Shown piece after piece: positions 34,705-43,685 of a DNA stretch of 64,000 bases (position 1 is the first letter of the stretch; each line of letters starts with the position of its first letter). Under the pieces are notes generated by a model that searched no databases, was not told the origin of the DNA, and saw only the letters and a program-made list of their open reading frames with translations. Made by a program: the position numbers and the translations under genes. This DNA is from Kribbella soli (GTDB lineage: Bacteria > Actinomycetota > Actinomycetes > Propionibacteriales > Kribbellaceae): assembly GCF_004331345.1 (NCBI RefSeq), contig NZ_SJJZ01000001.1, positions 2,356,001 through 2,420,000 on the forward strand, read 5' to 3'.

Positions 34705-35616
34705 GTGACTGACGTGGTGGTGCCGCAGCGGCTGCGGAGCGGGGACCGGGTTGCTGTGGTGGCGCCGTCGGGGCGCGTGGATGCTTCGCGGCTCGACGCC
34801 GGCGTGGTCCACCTCAGGTCCTGGGGACTTGAGGTGGACGTGATGCCGTCGGTGCTGGCCGGGCACGAGCGGTTCCAGTACCTGGCCGCCGACGACAAGG
34901 CACGGGCCGAGGACCTGCGGAACGCCTGGCTGGACCCGCGGTACGCCGCGGTGTTCTGCGCACGTGGCGGGTACGGCGTGCAGCGGATGCTCGAGTACGT
35001 CGACGTCGACGAGTTGGTCGCCGTACCGAAGTGGTTCGTCGGGTTCAGTGACATCACTGCGCTGCACGAGCCGCTGAATGCACGTGGTCTCGTCACTCTC
35101 CACGGGCCGATGGCTGCTGCTGTGGAGCAGCTGGACACAGATGCGGGGCGTGAGCGGCTGCGGGCACTCCTGTTCGAGCCGGAGACCGTCACGGACCTGC
35201 TGGCACCGGCCGGGGCACGCACCGTGGTGGACGGCGTCGCCGAGGGTCCGCTGCGTGGCGGCAACCTGGCGTTGCTGGCGGCAAGCATCGGTACGTCGAC
35301 GTACGCGCCACCGGTGGGTGTCGTCGTACTCGAAGAGGTCAACGAGGAGGCGTACCAGGCGGACCGGCTGCTCACTCAGCTGCTGCGCGCCGGGTGGTTC
35401 GAGCAGGTGACCGGTCTCGTCATCGGTGACTTCAGCAAGGGCGGCGAGGGGCTCGACGACACCATCCGCGAGCGGCTCGAGCCACTCGGCGTACCGACGG
35501 TGGAGGGTGCGGCGATCGGACATGAGGCGCTGAACCTCGCCGTACCGCTGGGACTGCCGGTACGGCTTGACGCGACCGCCGCAACGCTCACGCCAGGTGG
35601 TCTCGCAGGAAGCTGA
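34705..35616 (+). CDS. ldcA: LD-carboxypeptidase (peptidase S66)
   Basis: 303 residues from a GTG ten bases after the preceding stop. The S66 layout is clear: RVAVVAPSG at the start, FCARGGYGVQRML (about 92-104), WFVGFSDITALH with the nucleophile Ser, a central LEEVNEEAYQADRLL with the catalytic Glu, and GHEALNLAVPLG with the catalytic His near the C-terminus. The enzyme removes the terminal D-Ala from murein tetrapeptides during peptidoglycan recycling, or cleaves related LD bonds. No signal peptide, so it acts in the cytoplasm. It overlaps the convergent S9 peptidase by 29 bp. Confidence 0.93.
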   Translation: MTDVVVPQRLRSGDRVAVVAPSGRVDASRLDAGVVHLRSWGLEVDVMPSVLAGHERFQYLAADDKARAEDLRNAWLDPRYAAVFCARGGYGVQRMLEYVDVDELVAVPKWFVGFSDITALHEPLNARGLVTLHGPMAAAVEQLDTDAGRERLRALLFEPETVTDLLAPAGARTVVDGVAEGPLRGGNLALLAASIGTSTYAPPVGVVVLEEVNEEAYQADRLLTQLLRAGWFEQVTGLVIGDFSKGGEGLDDTIRERLEPLGVPTVEGAAIGHEALNLAVPLGLPVRLDATAATLTPGGLAGS

Positions 35617-37366
35617 ACGCCTGCGGGTAGGCGTCCAGGCGGTTCGTGAGCTTGGCCAGACCGTGGCCCTCGTCCGGGTACACCAGCAGCTGGCACGGTA
35701 CGCCGCGCTTCGTCAGAGCGTCCGTGATCTGCTCTGCCTCCGACAACGGGACCCGTGGGTCGTTGGCGCCGTGGATGACGAACAGCGGCGCCCGGATGTC
35801 GTCGACGCGGCTGAGCGGACTCGCCGACTCCAGGAACTCCCGGTCCGTCGCCAGGTACCCGTACTCGCGCTCCCGCATCGACCGCCGGTAGTCCGAGGTG
35901 TTCTCCAGGAACGTCACCAGCGAAGCGATTCCGACGATGTCCACGCCGGCCGCCCACAGGTCCGGCTGGAACGCGACACCGGCCAGCACCATGTACCCGC
36001 CGTACGAACCGCCCCAGAGAACGGCGCGCTGCGGGTCGCCGTCGATCGTCGGCAGCCACGCGTTGATCGCGGCCAGGTCCTTCACCGAGTCCAGCCGCAA
36101 CTGGCGGTCGTCCAGCGAGTACCAGCGCTTGCCGTAGCCGGCCGAACCGCGGACGTTCGGTACGACGACTGTGTGGCCCTCACCGGCCAGCGCCGAGATG
36201 ATCGGGCTCCAGATCCGCATCGCGGCGCCTTCTGGACCGCCGTGCACGTGGACCACTGTGGACCCCAGGCTCGGACCGGTCGGCCGGAACACGAACACCG
36301 GCACCTGTTCCCCGTCGAACGACGGAACGCGCAGGCTCTCCGGGTGCTGCAGCTCGGCCGGAACCTCCACCGAGCGGATCGCCGTCAGTTCACCGCCCGG
36401 CACGAACCGGTACACGGTCGGCGGGACGACCGGGGAGTTGTAGGTGATCGCCGCGAACGAGCCGTCCGGCGACCAGATCGGATCCGGGGTGGCGTACAAC
36501 AGGCCCGCGCAACCACCGGCGGGCAGGTCGAGCGCAGTGATCGCCGACCCGTCCTCCAACCGGTGCAACGCGAGAGTGACCTCCCCGTCCTCCAGTACGC
36601 CGACCAACAGGTGCTCGCCGTCCGGTGAGGGCCACCCGGCGAGGTCGCGGGCGTCGTCCACCAGTAGATCGCTCCACGCGGCTTCGCTCACGTCGTACCG
36701 GCGGATCGCCATCCGGTCGCGGTCGGCGTTGCTGGACACCAGGAACGCGGACGAGTCGGGCAGCCAGGCGACCGGACCCTGATCGTTGTGCGCGTCCTCC
36801 GCGGTGAGCTCGGTGACGGACCGGCTCGACGTGTCGAGCAGGAGCAGCTGCATCGAGTTCGCCGGGCTGCTCGCCTTCGAGAGCACGACCCACTTGTCGT
36901 CCGGCGACGGGTCGACGCCCATGACCCAGCCGCCGCCGTCGTACAGGACGGTCTCGCGGCCGGTCGCCAGGTCGTGGGTGACCAGGTCGAAGTCGACGCC
37001 GTTGCGGCGGTTCGTCGTGTAGAGAACACTGCCGGCGCGAGCCGCGACCAGGTGGTGGATGTACGCGGCGTCGTGGACCAGTGGGGTCAGTGTGGGCAGA
37101 CCGGGTTCGTCGAGGTCGAGCAGCGAGAGCTGACCGCGCTCGTCGCCGCCGGTGTCGTGCTCGACGACCACGCGGCTGCTCCCCGGAACGAACCGGGCGC
37201 CGCGGCAGGTGTCGTCGAGGTCGGTGAGTGCACGCCAGGTCCCGTCCGGGTCGACCTCGTTGACCTGACGGGTGCCGGTGCCGTCGTACAGGACCAGCAT
37301 GCGGCCCTCGTCGTCGACGTCCAGGGCCATGGTGGTGGGCAGAGAGAAGAGCGTCGTCAGCAGCAC
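35588..37366 (-). CDS. S9 family (prolyl oligopeptidase/acylaminoacyl-type) peptidase
   Basis: 592 residues from the GTG at 37366, which has GAGGA seven bases upstream; longer frames lack a signal. A beta-propeller of WD/PD40-like repeats covers about 1-330. The alpha/beta-hydrolase domain follows, with the nucleophile in WGGSYGGYMVLAG (about residue 452), Asp in IHGANDPRVPLSE and His in DEGHGLAK. It cleaves oligopeptides or removes N-terminal acyl-amino acids in the cytoplasm. A strong terminator hairpin separates it from the exporter genes upstream. Confidence 0.9.
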   Translation of the reverse strand: MLLTTLFSLPTTMALDVDDEGRMLVLYDGTGTRQVNEVDPDGTWRALTDLDDTCRGARFVPGSSRVVVEHDTGGDERGQLSLLDLDEPGLPTLTPLVHDAAYIHHLVAARAGSVLYTTNRRNGVDFDLVTHDLATGRETVLYDGGGWVMGVDPSPDDKWVVLSKASSPANSMQLLLLDTSSRSVTELTAEDAHNDQGPVAWLPDSSAFLVSSNADRDRMAIRRYDVSEAAWSDLLVDDARDLAGWPSPDGEHLLVGVLEDGEVTLALHRLEDGSAITALDLPAGGCAGLLYATPDPIWSPDGSFAAITYNSPVVPPTVYRFVPGGELTAIRSVEVPAELQHPESLRVPSFDGEQVPVFVFRPTGPSLGSTVVHVHGGPEGAAMRIWSPIISALAGEGHTVVVPNVRGSAGYGKRWYSLDDRQLRLDSVKDLAAINAWLPTIDGDPQRAVLWGGSYGGYMVLAGVAFQPDLWAAGVDIVGIASLVTFLENTSDYRRSMREREYGYLATDREFLESASPLSRVDDIRAPLFVIHGANDPRVPLSEAEQITDALTKRGVPCQLLVYPDEGHGLAKLTNRLDAYPQAFSFLRDHLA

Positions 37367-37387
37367 GCCTTCATCCTCACATGACGA

Positions 37388-37421
37388 GGGGGTGTCCGAC
37401 GGTGCTCCGCCGGACACCCCC
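37388..37421 (-). terminator. Terminator hairpin after the heterodimeric exporter genes
   Basis: Perfect 11-bp arms GGGGGTGTCCG (37388-37398) and CGGACACCCCC (37411-37421) with a 12-base loop, six bases beyond the stop of the last exporter gene on the minus strand and upstream of the S9 peptidase start. Confidence 0.7.
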
Positions 37422-37426
37422 GCCCG

Positions 37427-39205
37427 TCAGCGGTCGCCGTGCCAGGAGTGCCAGAGCGCGGCGTACGCGCCTTGGGCGTCGACCAGTTCGTCGTGGCCGC
37501 CCAGCTCGACGATCTTGCCGTCCTCGACGACGGCGATCACGTCGGCGTCGTGCGCGGTGTGCAGCCGGTGCGCGATCGCCACCACGGTCCGGCCCTCCAG
37601 CACGGTCGCCAGCGACCGCTCCAGGTGCCGCGCCGCGCGCGGGTCCATCAACGAGGTCGCCTCGTCCAGGACCAGGGTGTGCGGGTCAGCAAGGACCAGA
37701 CGCGCCAGCGCGACCTGCTGCGCTTGCGCCGGCGCCAGCGAGACCCCACCGGAGCCCACCTCGGTGTCCAGCCCGTCGTCGAACCCGGCCACCCAGCCGT
37801 CGGCGTCCACCGACCGCAGTGCCGCCCACAGGTCCGCGTCGGACGCATCCTGCTTGGCCAGCCGCAGGTTGTCCCGCACGCTGCCCACGAACACGTGGTG
37901 CTCTTGGTTGACCAGGGCAACGTGACTGCGCACCTGCTCAGCAGACATCCGGTCCAGCGCCGCACCACCCAAGGTGATGTCACCGACGCGTGGCGAGTAG
38001 ATGCCGGCCAGCAACCGGCCCAGAGTCGACTTACCCGCACCAGACGGCCCGACGAGCGCCACGCGGGCACCTGGCTCGACCGTCAACGTGACCCCGTGCA
38101 GTACGTCGCGGCCCTCCAGGTACCCGAACCGCACGTCGTCGGCCAGCACCGTCCGCCCGTCCGGCTCGTCCTCGCTCGTCGTCGCGGCGGTCTCCACCTC
38201 ACGGACGCCGACCAGCCGCGCCAACGACACCTGTGCCACCTGCAACTCGTCGTACCAGCGGATCATCATGTTGACCGGCTCGACGAGCATCTGGATGTAC
38301 AGCGCACCTGTGGTCAGCGCACCGACGGTCAGCCAGCCCTGGATCGCGAAACCGCCACCGATGACCAGTACGGCGGCCAACGCGACCGTGTGGGTCATGT
38401 TGATCACCGGGAACAGGATCATCCGCAGGTACAGCGTGTACCGCTCCCAGGCGACCCACTGACCGATCCGGGTGTCGCCCAAGGCGATCCGGCGGCCACC
38501 GAGCCGGTGCGACTCGACAGTCCGGCCGGCGTCGACCGTCTCGGCCAGTGCCGACGCGACCGCGGCGTACCCCGCCGCCTCCGACCGGTACCCGGCTGGT
38601 GCGCGCCGGAAGTACCACCGGCCGCCGATGATCAGGATCGGCGCCGAGATCACCACTGCCACGGCCAGCGCCGGTGCGGTCACGATCAGCGCGCCGATCA
38701 GCAGCGACGCCCAGATGATCGCGATCGTCAGCTGCGGTACGGCATCGCGCATCGCGTGCGACAGCCGGTCGATGTCCGTGGTGATCCGGGACAGCAGGTC
38801 ACCCGTCCCGGCACGCTCCAGCACGCCCGGCGGCAGCCCGACCGCACGGACCAGGAAGTCCTCACGCAGATCCGCGAGCATCTCCTCGCCGAGCACTGCA
38901 CCGCGCAGGCGGGTCAGCCGCACGAACACCGTCTGCACCGCGAGGGCGATGACGAAGCCGATCACGACGTACGGCAGGTCCACGTCGGTGCGGCCCTCGG
39001 ACAGCTTCTGCACGACGTTGCCGAGCAGCCACGGACCGATCATGCCGCTCAGCGCTGCCACCGTGTTGACCAGCGTCAGCCAGAGGAACTGGCGCCGGTG
39101 CCGGCGGAACAGCTCCTTGATGTAGGCACGGACGGTCGCGCCACTTGCCACCGGGAGCCGCACTACCTCCTGCGGCGCTGCCGGGTCGTACTCCGGGCGC
39201 TTCAC
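37427..39205 (-). CDS. ABC exporter half with intact Walker A but degenerate signature
   Basis: 592 residues: six-helix membrane domain (about 45-330) and ATPase (about 345-585). Walker A GPSGAGKST and Walker B TLVLDEATSLMDP are normal, and the switch is VVAIAHRLHTA. The signature reads GVSLAPAQAQQVALARL instead of LSGGQ. Its partner has the reverse fault (no Walker A, good LSGGQ). In a heterodimer this leaves one complete ATP site and one dead site, as in asymmetric exporters such as TM287/288. The start overlaps the partner's stop as ATGA. Substrate unknown; multidrug or lipid export is typical. Confidence 0.88.
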   Translation of the reverse strand: MKRPEYDPAAPQEVVRLPVASGATVRAYIKELFRRHRRQFLWLTLVNTVAALSGMIGPWLLGNVVQKLSEGRTDVDLPYVVIGFVIALAVQTVFVRLTRLRGAVLGEEMLADLREDFLVRAVGLPPGVLERAGTGDLLSRITTDIDRLSHAMRDAVPQLTIAIIWASLLIGALIVTAPALAVAVVISAPILIIGGRWYFRRAPAGYRSEAAGYAAVASALAETVDAGRTVESHRLGGRRIALGDTRIGQWVAWERYTLYLRMILFPVINMTHTVALAAVLVIGGGFAIQGWLTVGALTTGALYIQMLVEPVNMMIRWYDELQVAQVSLARLVGVREVETAATTSEDEPDGRTVLADDVRFGYLEGRDVLHGVTLTVEPGARVALVGPSGAGKSTLGRLLAGIYSPRVGDITLGGAALDRMSAEQVRSHVALVNQEHHVFVGSVRDNLRLAKQDASDADLWAALRSVDADGWVAGFDDGLDTEVGSGGVSLAPAQAQQVALARLVLADPHTLVLDEATSLMDPRAARHLERSLATVLEGRTVVAIAHRLHTAHDADVIAVVEDGKIVELGGHDELVDAQGAYAALWHSWHGDR

Positions 39206-40962
39206 GCGAACTCCTCGAACTTAGGTTCTTCTTCACGGGTCACCACGGCGCGGTACCGCGCGTTGGTGTGCAGCAGTTCGTGGTGCGTGCCGACCGCTTC
39301 GACGCGGCCCTCCGGCACGAACACGACCCGCTCCGCCCGGTCCAGCATCAGCGGACTGGACGTGAACACCACCGTGGTCCGGCCGGCGCGCAGCAACTGC
39401 AGACCGTCCGCGATGCGCGCCTCGGTGTGCGCGTCGACCGCACTGGTCGGCTCGTCGAGCACCAGCACCTGCGGGTCGACGTACAGCGAACGCGCCAACG
39501 CCACCCGCTGCCGCTGGCCACCGGACAGGGACCTGCCGCGCTCGGTCAGCACCGCGTTCATCGCGTCGGACTCACCAGCAGGCAGCGTCTGCCGCAGTAC
39601 GTCGAGAATGTCCTCGCACTGCGCCGCATCCAGCGCCGTCTCGGGTGAGACCGCGCCACTGCCCGGTACGTCGAACAGCTCGCGCACCGTCCCCGACAAC
39701 AGCACCGGGTCCTTGTCCTGCACGAGCACGACGGTGCGCGCGGACTCCAGCGGGATGTCGTCCAGCGGTACACCGTCGAGCAGGACGGACGCCTCGTCGC
39801 TAGCTGACGGGCTGTGGCCACCCAGCCGGTCGGCGAGCAGACCGCCTTCGTCCGGGTTGCCGCAGACGACCGCGGTGAAGCTTCCGGCCGGGACGTGCAG
39901 CCCGGTCACCGGGTCGAGCACGTCGCCCTCCGGCAACTGGGCCGCAGCGGTCCCCTTGGTCTCGTCGGTCCGCTGCAACGACAGCACACGCGCGGCCCGG
40001 CGCGCCGACACCTTCGAGAAGATGAACGCGCTCGCCGTCTCCTCGAACGTGTGCAGCGGCACCAGCATGAACGTGATGAAGCCGTACGTCGTGACCAGCT
40101 CGCCGACCGAGATGTGGCCGGACGTCACCAGCCGGACACCCATCCAGACGACGAGCACCAGGAACAGCCCGAACAGCAGCACCTGCAGGGCCGCGATCAG
40201 CGACCACATGCGCGCACTGCGGACCGCACTGCTCCGGTACTCCTGTGAGGCGTCGCGGTACCGCTCGAGGAACAGTTGCTCACCGCCGATACCGCGCAGC
40301 ACGCGCAGACCGGCGACGGTGTCGGCGGCCAGCTCGGTCGCCCGGCCGCCCTTGGCCCGCTGCTCGTCCGCGCGGCGCTCCGCGGGACCCATCAGCGGGA
40401 CGATCGAGAACGCGAGCACCGGTACGGCGACCGCGACCACCAGACCGAGCTGCGGTTCGTAGAACAGCAGGCCGATCACGACCGCGAAGCAGGTCAGCAG
40501 CGCGGCCACGAACCGGCCGAGGACCTCGACGAACCAGCCGATCTTCTCGACGTCGCCGCTGCTCACGGCGACCACCTCGCCGGCGGCGATCCGGCGGGTC
40601 AGCAGCGAGCCCAGCTCCGCGGCCTTGCGGAACAGCAGCTGCTGCAGGCGTGCCGCCGTACTGATCCAGTTGGTCACCACGGCTTTGTGGAAGTAGGAGT
40701 CGGCGCCGGCCTTGGCCGCGCCGAACGCCAGCAGGAGGGCACCGGCCAGCATCAGCTTGGGCCAGGACAGGTCGATCGCCGCCTGAACGGCGAGACCGAC
40801 GGCGACCGGAGCGGCGGCGATGCCGCCGAAGTACACGAGTCCCCAGAACACTGCGAGGGCCTGCCCACGCAGTTGCTGGTGCTCCAGCCAGAGGATGAGT
40901 CGGAGGCCGGATCGGGTGTCCGGCACACCCGGATCGGCGAACGGGACAAGGCGCAAAGACAT
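39202..40962 (-). CDS. ABC exporter half lacking Walker A
   Basis: 586 residues: membrane domain (about 40-330) and ATPase-fold domain (about 350-580). Where Walker A should be it reads AVVCGNPDEGGLLADRLGG, with no GxxGxGK(S/T). The signature LSGGQRQRVALARSL and Walker B VLVLDEPTSAVD are intact, and the switch His is replaced by Ser (TVVFTSSPLML). Paired with the next gene this supplies the complementary LSGGQ for one functional site. The ATG at 40962 is followed 164 bp upstream by a divergent MFS gene. Upstream DNA carries an ACCGTTT(T)CC direct repeat. Confidence 0.88.
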   Translation of the reverse strand: MSLRLVPFADPGVPDTRSGLRLILWLEHQQLRGQALAVFWGLVYFGGIAAAPVAVGLAVQAAIDLSWPKLMLAGALLLAFGAAKAGADSYFHKAVVTNWISTAARLQQLLFRKAAELGSLLTRRIAAGEVVAVSSGDVEKIGWFVEVLGRFVAALLTCFAVVIGLLFYEPQLGLVVAVAVPVLAFSIVPLMGPAERRADEQRAKGGRATELAADTVAGLRVLRGIGGEQLFLERYRDASQEYRSSAVRSARMWSLIAALQVLLFGLFLVLVVWMGVRLVTSGHISVGELVTTYGFITFMLVPLHTFEETASAFIFSKVSARRAARVLSLQRTDETKGTAAAQLPEGDVLDPVTGLHVPAGSFTAVVCGNPDEGGLLADRLGGHSPSASDEASVLLDGVPLDDIPLESARTVVLVQDKDPVLLSGTVRELFDVPGSGAVSPETALDAAQCEDILDVLRQTLPAGESDAMNAVLTERGRSLSGGQRQRVALARSLYVDPQVLVLDEPTSAVDAHTEARIADGLQLLRAGRTTVVFTSSPLMLDRAERVVFVPEGRVEAVGTHHELLHTNARYRAVVTREEEPKFEEFA

Positions 40963-41054
40963 GACGTCTCACAAGGAGGCATAGAAGGGTTGAAAGAAGG
41001 CACCTGACCAGGCGAATGGATCAAGCCTAGGCGGCCCCGCCGACAGTCCGTCAA

Positions 41055-41086
41055 ACCGTTTTCCCGGACACCCGGGAACCGTTTCC
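41055..41086. repeat. Direct repeat in the exporter/MFS divergent promoter
   Basis: ACCGTTTTCC (41055-41064) and ACCGTTTCC (41078-41086), 23 bp apart, around the dyad CCCGG-ACAC-CCGGG. A TAGTAA box at 41095-41100 may be the -10 of the MFS gene. They are candidate sites for a regulator that controls both transporters. Confidence 0.4.
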
Positions 41087-41126
41087 AGACCGGGTAGTAA
41101 AGTCTTCAACGGACGGAGGGAGCCGG

Positions 41127-42536
41127 GTGGAGGAGCTGACGCGGGGGCGGCGGCTGCTGGTGCTGGCGATCTGTTGCTCCAGCCTGTTCATCGTCGGTCT
41201 GGACTCGACGATCGTGAACCTGGCGCTGCCGGCGATCCGGTCCGAGTTCGGGGCCTCGGTCGCGAAGCTGCAGTGGACGATCGACGCCTACACGCTGGTG
41301 CTGGCCAGTCTGCTGATGGTCTCCGGGTCGACCGCGGACCGCGTCGGGAGGCGGCGGACGTTCCAGGTCGGGCTGGTGCTCTTCGGCATCGGGTCGTTGC
41401 TGTGCGGAGTCGCGTCGACCGTCGACCTGCTGATCGCGTTCCGGGTGCTGCAGGCCGTCGGCGGGTCGATGCTGAACCCGGTGGCGATGTCGATCATCGC
41501 CAACACGTTCACGAACCCGCGCGAGCGGGCGCAGGCGATCGGTGTCTGGGGCGGCGTGGTCGGGCTGAGCATGGCGGTCGGTCCGGTCGTCGGCGGGTCG
41601 CTCGTCGACGCTGCCGGGTGGCGGTTCATCTTCTGGATCAACGTGCCGGTTGCGGCCGCCGCCGTACTGATGACTGCCTTGTTCGTGCCCGAGTCGCGCG
41701 CCGCCGTGCCGCGGCGGATGGATCCGGTCGGGCAGGTGCTCGTCGTACTGCTGCTGGGCGGTCTGACGTACGGGATCATCGAGGGCCGGTCCGCCGGGTG
41801 GGGGTCTCCGCTGATCATCGGGTGCTTCGTCGTGTGCGTGGTGGCACTGGTGACCCTCGTGTACTACGAACGTCGTCGAGAGCAGCCGCTGCTGGAGCCA
41901 CGGTTCTTCCGGAGTGCACCGTTCTCCGGTGCCACGCTGATCGCGGTGTGCGGGTTCTCGGCGCTGTCGGCGTTCCTGTTCCTCAACTCGCTCTACCTGC
42001 AGTCGGTGCGTGGTTTCACTGCGCTGCACGCCGGTCTGCTCACGCTGCCGATGGCTGCGATGACTGTGGTGTTCGCACCAGTCTCCGGTTGGCTGGTCGG
42101 CCACAGAGGTCCACGGGTGCCACTAGTGGTGGCGGGCACCATGCTGACCGTGTCCGGGCTGCTGCTGTCCCAGCTGACCACTACTACTGGCACTGTGCAT
42201 CTGCTGATCAGCTACCTGGTCTTCGGACTCGGCTTCGGCATGCTGAACGCACCTATTACCAACGCGGCCGTCTCCGGCATGCCGCGAGCACAGGCGGGTG
42301 TCGCCGCAGCCATCGCCTCCACCAGCCGCCAGGTCGGCGCCTCACTGGGCGTTGCAGTCGCCGGCACCGTCCTCACTGCGCGCCTGGTCGGTTCTCTCGA
42401 GACCGGCTTCGTCAGCGCCGCCCTGCTCTGCTGGTACATCATCGCGGGCTGCGGAGTACTGGTGCTGGCGCTGGGGCTGATCACCACGTCCCGGTGGGCC
42501 CGTCGTACAGCGGAGGACCTCGTCAGGGCTGGATGA
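41127..42536 (+). CDS. MFS drug transporter, DHA2 (14-helix) family
   Basis: 469 residues from a GTG with GGGAG upstream. Fourteen predicted helices. Motif A-like DRVGRRRTFQVG follows helix 2, motif C-like GPVVGGSLVDAAGWRFIFWINVP is in helix 5, and the N-terminus 'D.TIVNLALPAI...F' is the DHA2 hallmark (EmrB/QacA-type). It exports drugs or metabolites using the proton gradient. It is divergent from the ABC exporter pair, an arrangement that suggests a shared export response, and convergent with the RelA/SpoT-domain gene (14 bp overlap). Confidence 0.9.
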   Translation: MEELTRGRRLLVLAICCSSLFIVGLDSTIVNLALPAIRSEFGASVAKLQWTIDAYTLVLASLLMVSGSTADRVGRRRTFQVGLVLFGIGSLLCGVASTVDLLIAFRVLQAVGGSMLNPVAMSIIANTFTNPRERAQAIGVWGGVVGLSMAVGPVVGGSLVDAAGWRFIFWINVPVAAAAVLMTALFVPESRAAVPRRMDPVGQVLVVLLLGGLTYGIIEGRSAGWGSPLIIGCFVVCVVALVTLVYYERRREQPLLEPRFFRSAPFSGATLIAVCGFSALSAFLFLNSLYLQSVRGFTALHAGLLTLPMAAMTVVFAPVSGWLVGHRGPRVPLVVAGTMLTVSGLLLSQLTTTTGTVHLLISYLVFGLGFGMLNAPITNAAVSGMPRAQAGVAAAIASTSRQVGASLGVAVAGTVLTARLVGSLETGFVSAALLCWYIIAGCGVLVLALGLITTSRWARRTAEDLVRAG

Positions 42537-43536
42537 TCTCGGCCCGGACCAGGGCCTTGAGCCGGCCGCGGAGGATCTTCTGGCGGCGCTCCTCGTCCGG
42601 GAACAGGTCCAGGTAGGCAGGGCCCTTGGCGGCGAGCAGGTCGTCGTCGAGGCGTCGTACCGTGCCGGCTGGGGCTCGGTGCGTCATAGCTGCCTGCACT
42701 GCTTCGCTGTCGATACCTGTGAGCAGTTCGGTGAGCTGCTCCTCCGTGGTGACGCCGAGGCGGAGCAGGATGCCCAGGATCCAGGCGTAGTGCGTGGTCT
42801 TCGCGTGCGGCGCGTCCGGGTAGCGGCGGGTCAGGTACGTCGTCAGCGTGGCCGTGGTCAGGTCCAGCGGCGCCTTGTCCGACGCGGTCGCCGCCAGCTC
42901 GCGGTACAGCCGGTCGATCTCGGTGAACTCGTTGTCGGCGAGCTCCATCAAAGCCGCGGCCAGCAGGAACCGGCGGTCGAACTCAGGCTTGCGCTCCGGC
43001 GGGATGTCCAGCTTGTACCGGATGTCGTGCTCGAACTCGGCCCACGCGTGCTGGACCGCCGTCCGGACCTGGATCTCCATCACCAGGTTCTTCAGTACGG
43101 CGTACTCCGGCAGCTCCCGGCGGTGATCGTTCAGCCGGACCAGGTAGTGCTTGCTGGCGTACCCGAAGACGCCCTGCGCCCGGGTGTGCGCGCCCATGTC
43201 GGTGTGCTCGACGATCTCGAACTCTTCCTCGATCACCTCGCAGACCCGGTCCACCGCCTCGACCAGGAACGTGATGACACGGGCCGCGACCAGGTCGGTG
43301 ATCTGGTTCAGCGGGTCGTCGTACTTCGGCCGGGTGGGGTCGTCGGGATGCGGCTTCGACGCTTTCGCGAGGAACGACTCGGGGTCCTTCGCGCGCGCGG
43401 TCGCGGTCAGGTAGTTGATGCCTTCCTCTTCGCCGATCAGCTCGTTGATCAGCGACTCGAGCTTGCGCGCGCCGCCGACGTACTGCTGGTGCACCCGCTC
43501 GTACAACGCACCAGCCTGCGGAACCCACTCCACCAT
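42523..43536 (-). CDS. RelA/SpoT-domain (alarmone synthetase-like) protein
   Basis: 337 residues when started at the ATG at 43536. An upstream in-frame ATG (43617) is possible, but the 27 extra codons have only about half G/C at third positions, unlike the rest, and contain a 22-bp palindrome, so I reject it. TATGGT six bases before 43536 fits a leaderless start. The synthetase-like core (about 20-200) has KLESLINELI, DPESFLAKA, NQITDLVAARVI, HTRAQGVFGYASKHYLV and EIQVRTAVQHAWAEFEHDIRYK. A C-terminal domain of about 130 residues is extra. No HD hydrolase. Likely (p)ppGpp or related pyrophosphate transfer. Confidence 0.82.
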   Translation of the reverse strand: MVEWVPQAGALYERVHQQYVGGARKLESLINELIGEEEGINYLTATARAKDPESFLAKASKPHPDDPTRPKYDDPLNQITDLVAARVITFLVEAVDRVCEVIEEEFEIVEHTDMGAHTRAQGVFGYASKHYLVRLNDHRRELPEYAVLKNLVMEIQVRTAVQHAWAEFEHDIRYKLDIPPERKPEFDRRFLLAAALMELADNEFTEIDRLYRELAATASDKAPLDLTTATLTTYLTRRYPDAPHAKTTHYAWILGILLRLGVTTEEQLTELLTGIDSEAVQAAMTHRAPAGTVRRLDDDLLAAKGPAYLDLFPDEERRQKILRGRLKALVRAEIIQP

Positions 43537-43580
43537 GCCGGAACCATAGTGGTCTTGAGGTCGCTCGTGGTGTCTATCGG

Positions 43581-43602
43581 TTTCTAGTGATTTCACTAGA
43601 AA
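43581..43602. promoter_or_regulatory. 22-bp perfect palindrome between RelA/SpoT-like and AAA ATPase genes
   Basis: TTTCTAGTGA (43581-43590) and TCACTAGAAA (43593-43602) are perfect 10-bp arms around TT. It lies in the 149-bp gap of two divergent genes whose starts are at 43536 and 43686. A regulator bound here could control both. The A+T content is far above the window average. Confidence 0.75.
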
Positions 43603-43685
43603 GTCGTAGAGACCCATCGCGACACGCTCTGCTCCTTGATCGGTCAATCTACGGAAAACGCTAGACGGCCTCATACAGTGAAAGC

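Noticed and set aside
37439-40462. 1007-codon open frame antisense to the heterodimeric ABC exporter genes
   Set aside because: No recognisable domain; the minus strand carries both exporter halves with ABC motifs throughout.
43537-43617. Longer N-terminus for the RelA/SpoT-domain protein
   Set aside because: Third-position G+C drops to about half and the segment contains a 22-bp palindrome, so it looks non-coding.
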